From contig NZ_CP130044.1 in assembly GCF_030505395.1 (NCBI RefSeq), positions 667,001 through 731,000 on the forward strand: a stretch of 64,000 bases of DNA, in the 5' to 3' direction. Positions 26,179-34,789 of this stretch are shown in pieces. Source of the DNA: Asticcacaulis sp. ZE23SCel15 (GTDB lineage: Bacteria > Pseudomonadota > Alphaproteobacteria > Caulobacterales > Caulobacteraceae). Every line of letters begins with the position of its first letter. Within the stretch, counting starts at the first letter, position 1. The notes under the pieces were generated by a model. That model worked only from the letters and a program-made list of their open reading frames with translations. It ran no database searches and was not told the origin of the DNA. The position numbers were made by a program, and so were the translations under genes.

Positions 26179-27399
26179 TCAGGTCAGTTCGCCCGCAAAG
26201 GCCTTATGCAGCAAAGATTGGCGCAGGTCGTCAAGATCTTGGAGTTTAGAACGATAAGAACTCAACAAAATGTTCAAATCTGATCTAATTTTCTCTAACT
26301 GACTTAGCGTGGACGTTTGCACTGTTAATTCTGGCACTAAAATCGGCAATTCCGCGAGCATTTTCTGGTTCAGATTGCTAATATTTGAGCCACCACCACT
26401 GGCCGACATTCGCTCACGCATCGCTTTTGTTTTCATTTGTTCGCAAAGATATTCGGGGAGCAATTCATCAGTGTTCAAACGTATGCGTATAGTAAAACCA
26501 GAAAATGCTGCGAGCTCGCTCAAATATGGCACCACCATTGTTCTGCCAATAAGCGCCTTGTTTCCATTCGAACGCACAGCTACCAAATCACCCGCCTGCA
26601 ACTGATCTTCTTGTTGTAACGTCCCGTCTAAAGTTATTTCTGACAGATCATCGACGGGCACGTAAAAATTATCTTTAAAGTCACCAACCCCAACAATCTT
26701 AACTACCTGTCCTTTGCTCGATTGGCTAAAGTTCAACCCATTACGGAAACTCGCAATATCCCCAAGCTTAAGCCGATTATCGGTGTTATCTTCTGCGTTT
26801 TTGAGACAGGCCGAGACAGAGGCTTCAAACAAGTCCCGTGCATTTTGGAGATTGGCTTCGGCGTTGGCGCGGGAGCGGTTCAGCCCCTCAAGGGCTTGAT
26901 TCAGGATAGCCACAATACGCTGTTGCTCTTCCAACGGGGGCAATGGGATAGATATTTGTCTTAACAACGGCATGTTTAAACCGCGTCGTTCGTTGCCAGC
27001 ATCGCCTGTAATATGGCGAATTTCTTTATATCGTCCGTGTAAATTGAAGTAGAGGTATTCCGGCAATAGCTGAGAGTGAGAGTTGGGATTTATACTAACA
27101 ACTGATTGGTTGCAGGTGGCCATTGTACGCAGAATAGCTACCGTTCCACGCGTTTTACCTTGACCATTCAATGCAATAACAATTGAATTTATTGGCAAGT
27201 AACGGGCATTGGAATTATTCATTCCTTCTTTGGTGATGCGACCCTCGCAGTCAAAGATTTCCTTTTGGTGGACATCACCTGACACTAGCCATTTTATTTC
27301 ACCACCTTCAAAGTACTCTGGCTTAGCGCGGCTAGGCGTTCCGCCCGTATTTAGCTCACAGACATCACCAACCTTAACCACTTCCCACCCCGGTTTCAC
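26179..27399 (-). CDS. hsdS: Type I restriction enzyme specificity subunit
   Basis: The DNA target-recognition subunit. The 406-residue protein has the usual two target recognition domains with conserved helical spacers: PLLRQISIPLPPLEEQQRIVAIL ends the first half, and MLAELPILVPELTVQTSTL ends the second. Base composition is lower in GC than the flanking hsd genes, which is common for fast-changing specificity genes. Its start overlaps the hsdM stop by ATGA. The target sequence cannot be predicted from sequence. Confidence 0.94.
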   Translation of the reverse strand: MKPGWEVVKVGDVCELNTGGTPSRAKPEYFEGGEIKWLVSGDVHQKEIFDCEGRITKEGMNNSNARYLPINSIVIALNGQGKTRGTVAILRTMATCNQSVVSINPNSHSQLLPEYLYFNLHGRYKEIRHITGDAGNERRGLNMPLLRQISIPLPPLEEQQRIVAILNQALEGLNRSRANAEANLQNARDLFEASVSACLKNAEDNTDNRLKLGDIASFRNGLNFSQSSKGQVVKIVGVGDFKDNFYVPVDDLSEITLDGTLQQEDQLQAGDLVAVRSNGNKALIGRTMVVPYLSELAAFSGFTIRIRLNTDELLPEYLCEQMKTKAMRERMSASGGGSNISNLNQKMLAELPILVPELTVQTSTLSQLEKIRSDLNILLSSYRSKLQDLDDLRQSLLHKAFAGELT

Positions 27400-28844
27400 A
27401 GTAGCCTCCGGATGGTCTCTAAAATCTCCGCCGTTTCGGCATCGCGGGCCAGCATATCGTCGATAATTTTCTGCGGGGTGCGCAAGGCTTCTTTTTCTGG
27501 TGCAAACGGGTTTTTCACCGACAGATCAAAGGTCGCGTCATCCAGCGCCGACCGCAGGACGGTCCAGCTTTGCGGACTGTCGGCCTTGGTCTTTTGCTTA
27601 TCGATAAAATCGCGCATGTCGTCGTCATTGAGCGGGTTGGTCTTACCCATGCTGCGGCCCGGATCGAGCTGATAAAACCATGTCTGGCGGGTCGCGGCCC
27701 CTTTCTCGAAAAACAGCACGACCGTCTTGACGCCCGCGCCCTGAAACGTGCCCTGCGGACAGTCAAGGATGGTATGCAGGTCGCAGGTTTCCAGCAGTTC
27801 TTTGCGCAAGGCCACGCTGGCCTGATCACTGTTACTCAGGAAGGTATTCTTGATGACCACCGCCGCCCGCCCGCCGGCTTTGAGCTTACGGATAAAGTGT
27901 TGCAGGAACAGATAGGCGGTTTCTCCGGTGCGGATGGGGAAGTTTTGCTGCACCTCCTTGCGCTCACCGCCACCAAAGGGCGGATTGGCCAGAATGACGT
28001 GGTGGCGATCCTTTTCCTGAATATCCAGCACGTTTTCATTTAAGCTATTGGTGTGGATCAGGTTCGGCGCTTGGATGCCGTGCAGGATCATGTTCATGAT
28101 CCCGATAATATAGGCCAGCCCCTTTTTCTCCTGCCCGTAAAAGGTGTTATATTGCAGGGTCTCATAGTCGATGGCGCGCAGGTTACCCTGACGCATGTAG
28201 TCATAGGCTTCGCACAAAAAGCCCGCAGAACCTACGGCACCATCATAGACGGTCTCGCCAATCTTCGGGTCGGTCACCTTGATCATCGCCCGGATCAGCG
28301 GGCGCGGAGTATAGTATTCACCGCCGTTTCGGCCCGCATTACCCATGCGCCGGATGCGGGTCTCATAGAGCTGCGACAGTTCGTGGCGCTGGGCCTGTGT
28401 GTTGAAGGACAGGCTGTCGATCTGCCCCAGCACGTCGCGCAGAATGTAGCCTGAGCGGAATTTGTTGCGCAGTTCGCTGAAGATCTCACCGATCTTATAC
28501 TCGATCGTCTTTGGCCCGGTCGCTGACGCCTTGAACTTACCCAGATAGGGGAACAGCCGGTCATTGACGAAGGCAATCAGGTCATCGCCGGTCAGGGCGG
28601 CGTTATGGTCGAACGCGCCATTTGTTTTCGGCGCGGCCCAGCGGTCCCACTGAAACTCACCGGTTATGATTGGGCTATAGGTCTCACCGTCCAGCTCGGC
28701 GCGGTCTTTACGCTCGGATTCAAGGTCATGCAGGTATTTCAGGAACAGCACCCATGACGTCTGTTCGACGTAATCCAGTTCGCTGGCGACCCCTTCTTCG
28801 GCACGCAGGTCACGCTCGATCTGGTTAAAGGCATTATCGTACAT
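27396..28844 (-). CDS. hsdM: Type I restriction-modification methyltransferase subunit
   Basis: An N6-adenine DNA methyltransferase that with HsdS modifies the host sites. The 482-residue protein has the HsdM N-terminal helical domain (MYDNAFNQIERDLRAEEGVASELDY) and the Rossmann-like core with ETVYDGAVGSAGFLCEAYDY (motif I; the usual DPACGTGGF reads DGAVGSAGF) and VILANPPFGGG (motif IV). The motif I variation is notable because it alters the SAM-binding loop. Gene order M-S-R on the minus strand. It is divergent from the nuclease gene, with 118 bases between them. Confidence 0.93.
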   Translation of the reverse strand: MYDNAFNQIERDLRAEEGVASELDYVEQTSWVLFLKYLHDLESERKDRAELDGETYSPIITGEFQWDRWAAPKTNGAFDHNAALTGDDLIAFVNDRLFPYLGKFKASATGPKTIEYKIGEIFSELRNKFRSGYILRDVLGQIDSLSFNTQAQRHELSQLYETRIRRMGNAGRNGGEYYTPRPLIRAMIKVTDPKIGETVYDGAVGSAGFLCEAYDYMRQGNLRAIDYETLQYNTFYGQEKKGLAYIIGIMNMILHGIQAPNLIHTNSLNENVLDIQEKDRHHVILANPPFGGGERKEVQQNFPIRTGETAYLFLQHFIRKLKAGGRAAVVIKNTFLSNSDQASVALRKELLETCDLHTILDCPQGTFQGAGVKTVVLFFEKGAATRQTWFYQLDPGRSMGKTNPLNDDDMRDFIDKQKTKADSPQSWTVLRSALDDATFDLSVKNPFAPEKEALRTPQKIIDDMLARDAETAEILETIRRLL

Positions 28845-28962
28845 AGAGCAGTCAGACTTTTCGTTTCAGTGATTCGCTCACCCTAGGCAGGCCGATGCCG
28901 TCACGCAAGGCTTGGCAAACACTGCAATTGCCTTTACGCAGGGTTGCACAAAAGGGGGCGTC

Positions 28963-30009
28963 ATGACTACTTTATTTAAGGTTCAAAACGGGAGCCTCAT
29001 ACCGGCCCAGCGAAAGCCGCTGTCGCGGGAGACGTTGATTCAGGATTGGGTCGAGAAAGACCCTCAACTGCTGGGCTTGGACGCCATCCTTCTGGGGCGC
29101 GAGGTTCAGACCGCGCACGGAAACAAAATTGACCTCCTGGCAATGGACGCCGACGGCGGTCTGGTCATTATAGAACTGAAGAAAAGCCGGACACCACGGG
29201 AAATCGTAGCGCAGTTGCTTGACTATGCGTCGTGGGTGCGAACGCTTACGACGCCGGATGTCTATGCCTTGGTTGAGAAATACCGGCCGAACGATAAGCT
29301 GACTTTGCTGTATCAAAACCACTTTCAGGAGCGCTTGCCAGAACAACTGAACACCTCGCATTCCATGCTGATTGTAGCCAGTGAGCTTGATCCGGCTTCC
29401 AAGCGCATCGTTGAATACCTGTCTGAGGAATACAAGGTTGCGATCAATACCGCCTTTTTTAATGTGTTTGAATCTGACGGTCAGGAATGGGTGACCACGG
29501 ACTTTCTGCTCGAACAGGCGGAGGTCGAAGAGCGCTCAGAACAGCGCATTCGTCCGCCTTGGTCGGGGTATTATTTTGTCAACGTCGGCGACGGTCCGTC
29601 GCGTTCCTGGGAAGATATGCGGCGGTACGGATTTGTTGCCGCTGGGGGAGGTGAGTTTTACTCGAAACGTCTGGATCAGCTCAGCGAGGGCGATCAGGTT
29701 TTTGCCTATCAAAAGGGCTGTGGCTACGTCGGCTTCGGGGTTGTCACATCTAAAAAAGTACCGGTCACCCAATTCGAAACACCCGGCGGTTTGCTCATAG
29801 ATCAGCCCTTGAAGGAACCTAACCTTAAACACGACGCTGATAACCCGGTCACAGCGGAATATGCGGTCGGCGTAGATTGGAAGCGCACCTTGCCATTTTC
29901 AGAAGCCAAGCGTTTCCCTGGCGCCTTCGCCAATCAGAATATCGTTTGCAAACTGCGTGATCCCGCAACCGTGGATTTCCTAGTTCAGGAGTTCGGGCTC
30001 TCAACATAG
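28963..30009 (+). CDS. NucS/DUF91-type nuclease with C-terminal PUA/EVE-like domain
   Basis: A 348-residue protein; the ATG at 28963 follows AAAGGGGG, while a longer frame from 28912 lacks a ribosome site. The N-terminal half holds a PD-(D/E)xK core: LGREVQTAHGNKIDLLAMDA, then GLVIIELKKSRTPREIVAQLLDY, i.e. Asp, then Glu-x-Lys with the following Gln of the NucS/DUF91 group. The C-terminal half (from about residue 195, WSGYYFVNVGDGPSRSWEDM, LSEGDQVFAYQKGCGYVGFG) has the pattern of a PUA/EVE-like domain, a fold known in other proteins to recognise modified bases. Beside a type I restriction operon, a modification-dependent nuclease is plausible but not shown. A small DNA-repair role is the alternative. 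Confidence 0.78.
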   Translation: MTTLFKVQNGSLIPAQRKPLSRETLIQDWVEKDPQLLGLDAILLGREVQTAHGNKIDLLAMDADGGLVIIELKKSRTPREIVAQLLDYASWVRTLTTPDVYALVEKYRPNDKLTLLYQNHFQERLPEQLNTSHSMLIVASELDPASKRIVEYLSEEYKVAINTAFFNVFESDGQEWVTTDFLLEQAEVEERSEQRIRPPWSGYYFVNVGDGPSRSWEDMRRYGFVAAGGGEFYSKRLDQLSEGDQVFAYQKGCGYVGFGVVTSKKVPVTQFETPGGLLIDQPLKEPNLKHDADNPVTAEYAVGVDWKRTLPFSEAKRFPGAFANQNIVCKLRDPATVDFLVQEFGLST

Positions 30010-30103
30010 CGCAACTCACCGCACATTCTAGTATCGATAGTTACCCATCCCACGGAAATTTCAATTTAGATTCTGCCACGCCGGATTTAACCCGTCCATT
30101 TTT

Positions 30104-30364
30104 CTAGGATGCTTTAGCTCCCGACGACAGTTGTGAAATAGGATGCGACGCGGCATCGGGTGCAACGACCTGAGCCCCTCTTAGAAACGCCATGAGATCG
30201 TCCTGAAGAATCAACCGCCTTCCGCCGATCTTGACGGACTTGAGCGATCCCTCGGCCATACGTTCATATAGAAATGATCGGCCCAGGCCAGTAGCCCTGA
30301 CGGCTTCATCAATACGATAGGCCAGCTTCGGCGGGTTTTGCGGCGCTGGTGTCGATGTTGTCAT
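30104..30364 (-). CDS. AlpA-like helix-turn-helix (excisionase-type) protein
   Basis: An 86-residue product from the ATG at 30364, which has GGAG about 6 bases upstream; longer in-frame starts lack one. The core RIDEAVRATGLGRSFLYERM, then GSLKSVKIGGRRLILQDDLMAFL, is the HTH_17/AlpA pattern used by excisionases and P4-type regulators. The C-terminal 20 residues are polar and not conserved. It lies downstream of the CopG and relaxase genes on the same strand and could control excision or the transfer genes. Confidence 0.82.
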   Translation of the reverse strand: MTTSTPAPQNPPKLAYRIDEAVRATGLGRSFLYERMAEGSLKSVKIGGRRLILQDDLMAFLRGAQVVAPDAASHPISQLSSGAKAS

Positions 30365-30451
30365 ATCAGTCTCCATGTTCGGAATGAGATGAGTGTCAAT
30401 TGTCGGACGCCGCCTGTGATGCGACCTGATGGGTGAGTGTCGGCCCATCGG

Positions 30452-30805
30452 TCAGCCCCCTTGGCCGACACGGTCGATGTAGTTGTCGAACCTGATTTGG
30501 GCCACTTTGCGGGCCGTCTCATCCGGGCTTGCCACATTGGCGGTCAGCAGCAGATAGACATGGACAAACTGGGTCAGAGCCTCTTGCAGCATTTCTAGGT
30601 CTTTGCGGTTCTGACCGCATTGCTGGCTGATCCGGTCAAGTCGTTTGAGTACGGCCTGATCCTGCGCATTGCCGCCCCGGTTGTGGAGGTACTGCCTTAG
30701 CGCATCAGACACGATAGCGGACTTCGACGCACCCGGCTTTGCGGCCAGTCGCTCCAGTTCATCGGTCAGTTCGTCATCAAGATAGAGGTGGTGGCGGGGC
30801 TTCAT
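30452..30805 (-). CDS. CopG-like ribbon-helix-helix protein
   Basis: A 117-residue protein with an N-terminal ribbon-helix-helix: RHHLYLDDELTDELERLAAK, then GASKSAIVSDALRQYLHNRG. The remainder (residues 50-117) is predicted helical, with a leucine/valine-rich end (FVHVYLLLTANV). The start follows AGGAGG with good spacing. Such proteins often lie next to relaxase genes and act as auxiliary oriT-binding or copy-control factors. An inverted repeat directly upstream (30817-30844) is a likely binding site. Confidence 0.85.
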   Translation of the reverse strand: MKPRHHLYLDDELTDELERLAAKPGASKSAIVSDALRQYLHNRGGNAQDQAVLKRLDRISQQCGQNRKDLEMLQEALTQFVHVYLLLTANVASPDETARKVAQIRFDNYIDRVGQGG

Positions 30806-30816
30806 TGGATTGCCTC

Positions 30817-30995
30817 CTGTCCGGATTTATCCGGACGGACAGGTGTGGAAGCTGGGGCACTATCGAGGCGGGTCATCAAAGGCGCGTCTCCTCAAAAGAG
30901 AAAGCGCCATGATGACCCTGCCGGGTCGTAAGCCCAATAACCGTTGTCTACGCTCGACCTACGATATTGCCGCCAGTCCCCGCACGGCGGTTATT
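30817..30995. promoter_or_regulatory. Inverted repeats upstream of the CopG-like gene
   Basis: CCTGTCCG (30817-30824) pairs with CGGACAGG (30837-30844), and two TCCGGA boxes lie between them. Further on, AATAACCG (30936-30943) pairs with CGGTTATT (30988-30995). The 283 bases between the CopG start and the relaxase stop hold no convincing gene. The first repeat overlaps the likely CopG promoter and is a candidate operator; the region could also be part of an oriT. Confidence 0.55.
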
Positions 30996-31088
30996 CCGGA
31001 CACGGATTAGGCGTTTATAACTGCCGGTGGATTGGCAGTGGATCGGCATGGCGTGGCATGGATGAGGCCGGAACAGTGCGTGTTTGCC

Positions 31089-33107
31089 CTATCTGCTGAG
31101 CCCTCGGTCTCGTCCAAACGACCAGCTAACGTCGTCGCCTCGGCTGATGCCGCCGACCGCTTTACCTATGTGCCGCTCCAGAACCGGCCGCCACGGTACC
31201 AGCGCAAAGTCTCTGGCCCGTTCGACCACGGCGAACTTGTCGCCATTGCTGAGGGTAACACTGCCGGTCAACTTACCCTCGAAGTTCTCATATTTGTGGA
31301 TATGGCCCATAGGTTTTCCCAGTTCCTGCGACAGCCGTTGCCCCTCGGTTACCTTCTCACGGGCGGTAAGTTGCTTTTCAAGATTGCGGTCATAACTGAA
31401 GGTGCCATCATCATTGGACTGAAACAGCCCTTCTTCGATCATCCAGTTATAGCGGTTGCGCAAAGCCTGAGTGACCTGCGCGCCAAAACCCTTGTCCGAT
31501 AGCGGCATCTTATCCGGCGAGGTCAGTTCTTTATCGAGCCAGGTGTAGGCACCCTTCCGTTCCAGCACCTTCAGGGGCTCAGGTGACAGCACCTCAACCC
31601 GGATCGGTGTCTGAGCGGCCTTTTGGCGCTCATAGGCTAGTGCGGTTTCCCTGTAGTTATGACCGACTATGAACTCCCCATTGTAACGGTCGCGCTCGAT
31701 CCCGCTACCGTACCGCCGGATCGCCTCCAGACGGCGGACATGGGTTTCCGCGAAGGTCTGTTGCGCATTGCGGTCATGGTTCAGATGTAGCTCTACCGAA
31801 TACCTGCCGCCAGTGGCAGCCGCGACGTCGGCGATGGTGTGATCAACTGATCTGAGTTCCACGGTCTTCGGGGCTAATCGCAGAACGCTATTCGGTGTCA
31901 GATCAGGAGTGTTCTCACCCTTGCCGATATCGACCACATGGGCTTGACCGTCGGTGGCGTCGATGATCAGATAATGGCGATCCTCAATCTCATCGTAAAG
32001 CCCCCGCCGTACCAGACGACCGGTGATCGGCTGGGTAAGACTTGACGTTCCGTGGTTGTTGGTACCTAACGCACCGCCGTCATGTATGCGGACATTCTCC
32101 AGAAGCTGGCCCTGACCATCGGGGCTGAGGTCATAGCGCAGGCTGTTAATGATGTCGCCACGCCGCCCGAGTTGGCGCAAGGCAGGCTCCAGGTCTTTAC
32201 TAACCTGCCAGTAGCCCTGACCATCAGGTGCCGCCAGATCGAAGCTCTCCAGCCGCTTGAGGCGGCCTGTGATCAGCGACTGCCGCTCCGGGCTGGCATC
32301 TATCACCGACACCCGGCCATCGTCCTGGCGACGGTCCAGTATCCACTGATCGAGCGAGGTGAACCGCCCCGCGCGCATCTCGTGCTGTAATGACTGTTCG
32401 ACCTCAAGCTCCGTGCGTGGGCCCAGGTCAAAGCTGACTATATCGGAGGCCCGTTCGCGCACCCCGTCGGTGATATAGCTGCGGGCGATGACCAGATCTT
32501 TGTCCTGATCGTCTCTTCCTCTGATCAGGATATGGGTGTGGGGATGACCAGTGTTAAAATGATCGACAGCGACCCAGTCCAGCTTTGTGCCGAGATCGGT
32601 TTCCATCTGATCCATCAGACGGCGGGTGACGGACTTGAGGTCATCATACTGCAAGCCATCTTCTGGCGAGACGATAAAGCGGAACTGATGGCGGTCACCG
32701 TCCGAGCGCTCCAGAAACGCCTTGCCGTCAGCGACATCAGAAAGCCCGTCATAAAGCTCGCCACGCTCACCCGACCGGGTGACGCCATCGCGCTGGACAT
32801 AGCGCATGTGCGCGACCGCTGCACCTTTGCCCTTACCGGCCAGCTTGACGATACGAGCCTTGACCATCACCCGGCGGCCGCGAACACCGGCAGTACCAGA
32901 GCGCGAGGCCAGCACCGTACCGGCTCCACTTCCGCGACCCAGACGCGCACCGGTAAAGCTCGACGGCTTTGATCCGACCGCCTTACCACCGCGCGCCAGA
33001 TTGCGGGTCTTGATCACCTGGTTGCGGAACTCCCGGCCCAGCGATACCGCACGGCCGTTGCGGCCTATGCGTCCCACCCTCGGCTCAAAGCCATCGTCCC
33101 GATCCAT
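31089..33107 (-). CDS. Relaxase/mobilization nuclease, DUF3363 type
   Basis: The nicking enzyme that starts conjugative transfer of the element. The start at 33107 (MDRDDGFEPRVGRIGRNG) has GGAG at about 10 bases and matches the typical family N-terminus; a 17-codon longer frame is less likely. The 672-residue protein has the metal-binding histidine cluster (VDHFNTGHPHTHILIRG), preceded by KARIVKLAGKGKGAAVAHMRYVQ, and a large C-terminal DUF3363 part ending VPWRPVLERHIGKAVGG. No coupling protein or secretion genes are nearby, so transfer would need a helper element. Confidence 0.9.
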   Translation of the reverse strand: MDRDDGFEPRVGRIGRNGRAVSLGREFRNQVIKTRNLARGGKAVGSKPSSFTGARLGRGSGAGTVLASRSGTAGVRGRRVMVKARIVKLAGKGKGAAVAHMRYVQRDGVTRSGERGELYDGLSDVADGKAFLERSDGDRHQFRFIVSPEDGLQYDDLKSVTRRLMDQMETDLGTKLDWVAVDHFNTGHPHTHILIRGRDDQDKDLVIARSYITDGVRERASDIVSFDLGPRTELEVEQSLQHEMRAGRFTSLDQWILDRRQDDGRVSVIDASPERQSLITGRLKRLESFDLAAPDGQGYWQVSKDLEPALRQLGRRGDIINSLRYDLSPDGQGQLLENVRIHDGGALGTNNHGTSSLTQPITGRLVRRGLYDEIEDRHYLIIDATDGQAHVVDIGKGENTPDLTPNSVLRLAPKTVELRSVDHTIADVAAATGGRYSVELHLNHDRNAQQTFAETHVRRLEAIRRYGSGIERDRYNGEFIVGHNYRETALAYERQKAAQTPIRVEVLSPEPLKVLERKGAYTWLDKELTSPDKMPLSDKGFGAQVTQALRNRYNWMIEEGLFQSNDDGTFSYDRNLEKQLTAREKVTEGQRLSQELGKPMGHIHKYENFEGKLTGSVTLSNGDKFAVVERARDFALVPWRPVLERHIGKAVGGISRGDDVSWSFGRDRGLSR

Positions 33108-33179
33108 CTGCGCGCTCCAGAAAGGCCAATCACCCTCTAAAGGATCGGCGTTCTGCACGCAGATTCAAGAGCGCCAAAA

Positions 33180-33208
33180 TAGCGCCATACCCTAAGCAAA
33201 TGGCGCTA
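33180..33208. other. Inverted repeat upstream of the relaxase gene, oriT candidate
   Basis: TAGCGCCAT (33180-33188) is a perfect mirror of ATGGCGCTA (33200-33208) with 11 bases between. Another GGCGCTATA lies at 33271-33279 and GCGCCA at 33171. The cluster sits 70 bases upstream of the relaxase start, where oriT is often found. No nick site can be assigned by eye. Confidence 0.4.
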
Positions 33209-33301
33209 TGCCGCGCTCCCCAAAAACAGACGTGCAGACAGCCACTTAGGCCGACAAAGGCGGCAAACGTGGCGCTATAGCTTTAATCTTGCTCTCCACT
33301 C

Positions 33302-33868
33302 TTACTTCTCAGGTTGCGCTAAATCGACCGGATAATTGAAGTTCTGAGGATGAATGAACGCGCGTCGACAGGCATCAATGCCTTGAGTGTAGTGCTCAAG
33401 GTCAGCATACCTGTACGTGACCGTTTCAGTGTGGCGCTCGTTCGGTTTGCCGACTGAACACAGGATATGCGGGCCATCGGGTGCATTAGATATCCCACCC
33501 TGAAGACCGTGAACAATGTGATTTCGTATCTCACGCAGTGCCAGGGTCTGTCGTTGCACCTGATCAGCGACCTCGGTATATTGCGCCCCGCCCGGCTGCG
33601 CACAGACAGCCGTTCGCCATGTTGTAAGACGGTCAGTCATGGATGCGGGGATATTACCTGCATCCATGCCGGCGCTCTCCCGCGCGGATATGATACCCCG
33701 GATGAGTTCCTGCTCCAATGAGGCCCAATAGAACAGGAAATACCCAATCTTCGCCATCAGGTCTTTGAAGTATATGACAGGGGCGCCGTCGTTGCCGGTT
33801 TCCGATACGGATACGGATAAAGATGCGGATGTCACTGGATAATCACTCGCAGGCAATACCATCACCAT
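33302..33868 (-). CDS. Hypothetical protein, helical
   Basis: I do not recognise this protein. The frame is open well upstream, but the part before about 33868 lies inside the excalibur gene and is unlikely to be coding in this frame, so the start is uncertain (33868, 33862 or 33757). From the first there are 188 residues. A polar Ser/Thr-rich lead is followed by IGYFLFYWASLEQELIRGII and REIRNHIVHGLQGG. The EIRNHIVHG motif, together with the earlier E-x-x-L-I-R, resembles HEPN-like or C4-type nucleic-acid-linked helical domains (R-x4-6-H pattern: RNHIVH). A HEPN RNase is only a suggestion. It may be coupled with the excalibur gene. Confidence 0.6.
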   Translation of the reverse strand: MVMVLPASDYPVTSASLSVSVSETGNDGAPVIYFKDLMAKIGYFLFYWASLEQELIRGIISARESAGMDAGNIPASMTDRLTTWRTAVCAQPGGAQYTEVADQVQRQTLALREIRNHIVHGLQGGISNAPDGPHILCSVGKPNERHTETVTYRYADLEHYTQGIDACRRAFIHPQNFNYPVDLAQPEK

Positions 33869-34103
33869 CGCGGTCAAGCTTGCCAGAATAGCCGGGCTCG
33901 CCTCGCCGTATTGGTGCGGCACCCGCGGCGCGAGCTTCGGAACAGTTACGGTAGTAGGAACTGCCACCTGACCGGCTCGTGCTCGTTGAAAGGCGGCGTG
34001 ATGACGCGCGGCGACGCTTTTTTCGGCTTTTCGCTTCAGCCATTATTGGGGCCAGCGACAACAGACTGACTAAGATGCCTAAGAAAACTCCACGACGCTC
34101 CAT
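33843..34103 (-). CDS. Excalibur-domain secreted protein
   Basis: An 86-residue protein starting at 34103 after an AAGGTAGGG ribosome site. It has a signal peptide (MERRGVFLGILVSLLSLAPIMAEAKS), a basic Ser/Arg-rich linker, and a C-terminal excalibur calcium-binding domain: NCSEARAAGAAPIRRGEPGY, then DRDGDGIACE. The D-x-D-x-D-G-x-x-C-E ending is diagnostic. Excalibur domains occur in extracellular nucleases and surface proteins; here there is no nuclease domain. Role unknown. It overlaps the following hypothetical gene. Confidence 0.88.
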   Translation of the reverse strand: MERRGVFLGILVSLLSLAPIMAEAKSRKKRRRASSRRLSTSTSRSGGSSYYRNCSEARAAGAAPIRRGEPGYSGKLDRDGDGIACE

Positions 34104-34338
34104 CGACCCTACCTTCTCTAGTTTTAAGGCAGGATAGATCGGCACGGTTAAAATTCTTACCTGAGTTGCAATTCCCACAGCCCAAAGTTTTGTTATGCGC
34201 CGCAGTTGCCAGTTTTGAGGCGGTGATGTACGGTAACAGGTGAAGCCGCCCCATGCGACTTCCGGGCCGTAGTAAGCCTGATAACGAGTGGTTGATGCTG
34301 GCCATTTCCAGCACACTTTCCTTTTGACCTCTTTGTGG

Positions 34339-34418
34339 TCGGGGAGCCTATGGCGTATGCAATAGGCCCCGGCTAAAGGCCATAGGGACCGTCTCGTTAC
34401 GGTTTACTAACTCCCCGA
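34339..34418 (+). ncRNA. Candidate structured RNA or leader with three pairing stems
   Basis: TCGGGGAG (34339-34346) pairs with CTCCCCGA (34411-34418), CCTATGG (34347-34353) with CCATAGG (34380-34386), and ACCGT (34388-34392) with ACGGT (34399-34403). Together they form a branched structure of 80 bases. It ends 71 bases before the XRE regulator ATG, and a separate imperfect hairpin (34441-34461) lies just before that gene. The strand is assumed. It may be a leader, a small RNA or a DNA hairpin used in transfer. No known family is recognised. Confidence 0.4.
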
Positions 34419-34489
34419 TCTCCAAAGGTTCTGAAGCTGACCAGGCGGCACTGCCACCTGGCCTTCACACAAAAGGAAGGAGTTAGATT

Positions 34490-34789
34490 ATGCGTAAGAC
34501 GGTAAACCCAACCACCCGCACGCCTGTAACTCAGCCGCGTAACCCTGCCGACGTTCTGCTCGGCCAGTTAATGCAGGAAAGGCGCAAGTTCGTCGGCTTC
34601 TCACGTAAGGGGCTGGCGGCACAACTTGGCCTCACCAAGCAGGACATCAAGGCCTATGAGCACGGCGAACGCCATTTCGGTGCCGACACCATCGCCCTGC
34701 TGCGGATCGTGCTTAAGGTCAAGATTGGCTTCTTCATTGATCCGCTCACCCCCCTCGTCCGCAAACAAGGGGTGGCACGTAATGGCTAA
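34490..34789 (+). CDS. XRE-family HTH protein
   Basis: A 99-residue protein with an HTH_3 domain: ADVLLGQLMQERRKFVGFSR, then GLAAQLGLTKQDIKAYEHGERHFGADTIALLRIVLKVKIG. The start has an AGGAAGGAG site. The N-terminal 20 residues are polar and flexible. The next gene starts inside its last codons (8-base overlap), so the two are tightly coupled. The pair could be an antitoxin-like regulator with an effector, but the partner has no known fold to me. Confidence 0.85.
   Translation: MRKTVNPTTRTPVTQPRNPADVLLGQLMQERRKFVGFSRKGLAAQLGLTKQDIKAYEHGERHFGADTIALLRIVLKVKIGFFIDPLTPLVRKQGVARNG

Noticed and set aside
30810-31010. 66-codon plus-strand frame between the CopG and relaxase genes
   Set aside because: No ribosome site; the region is better explained by inverted repeats.
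31032-31502. 156-codon plus-strand frame opposite the relaxase end
   Set aside because: Shadow of the relaxase C-terminus, without a motif.
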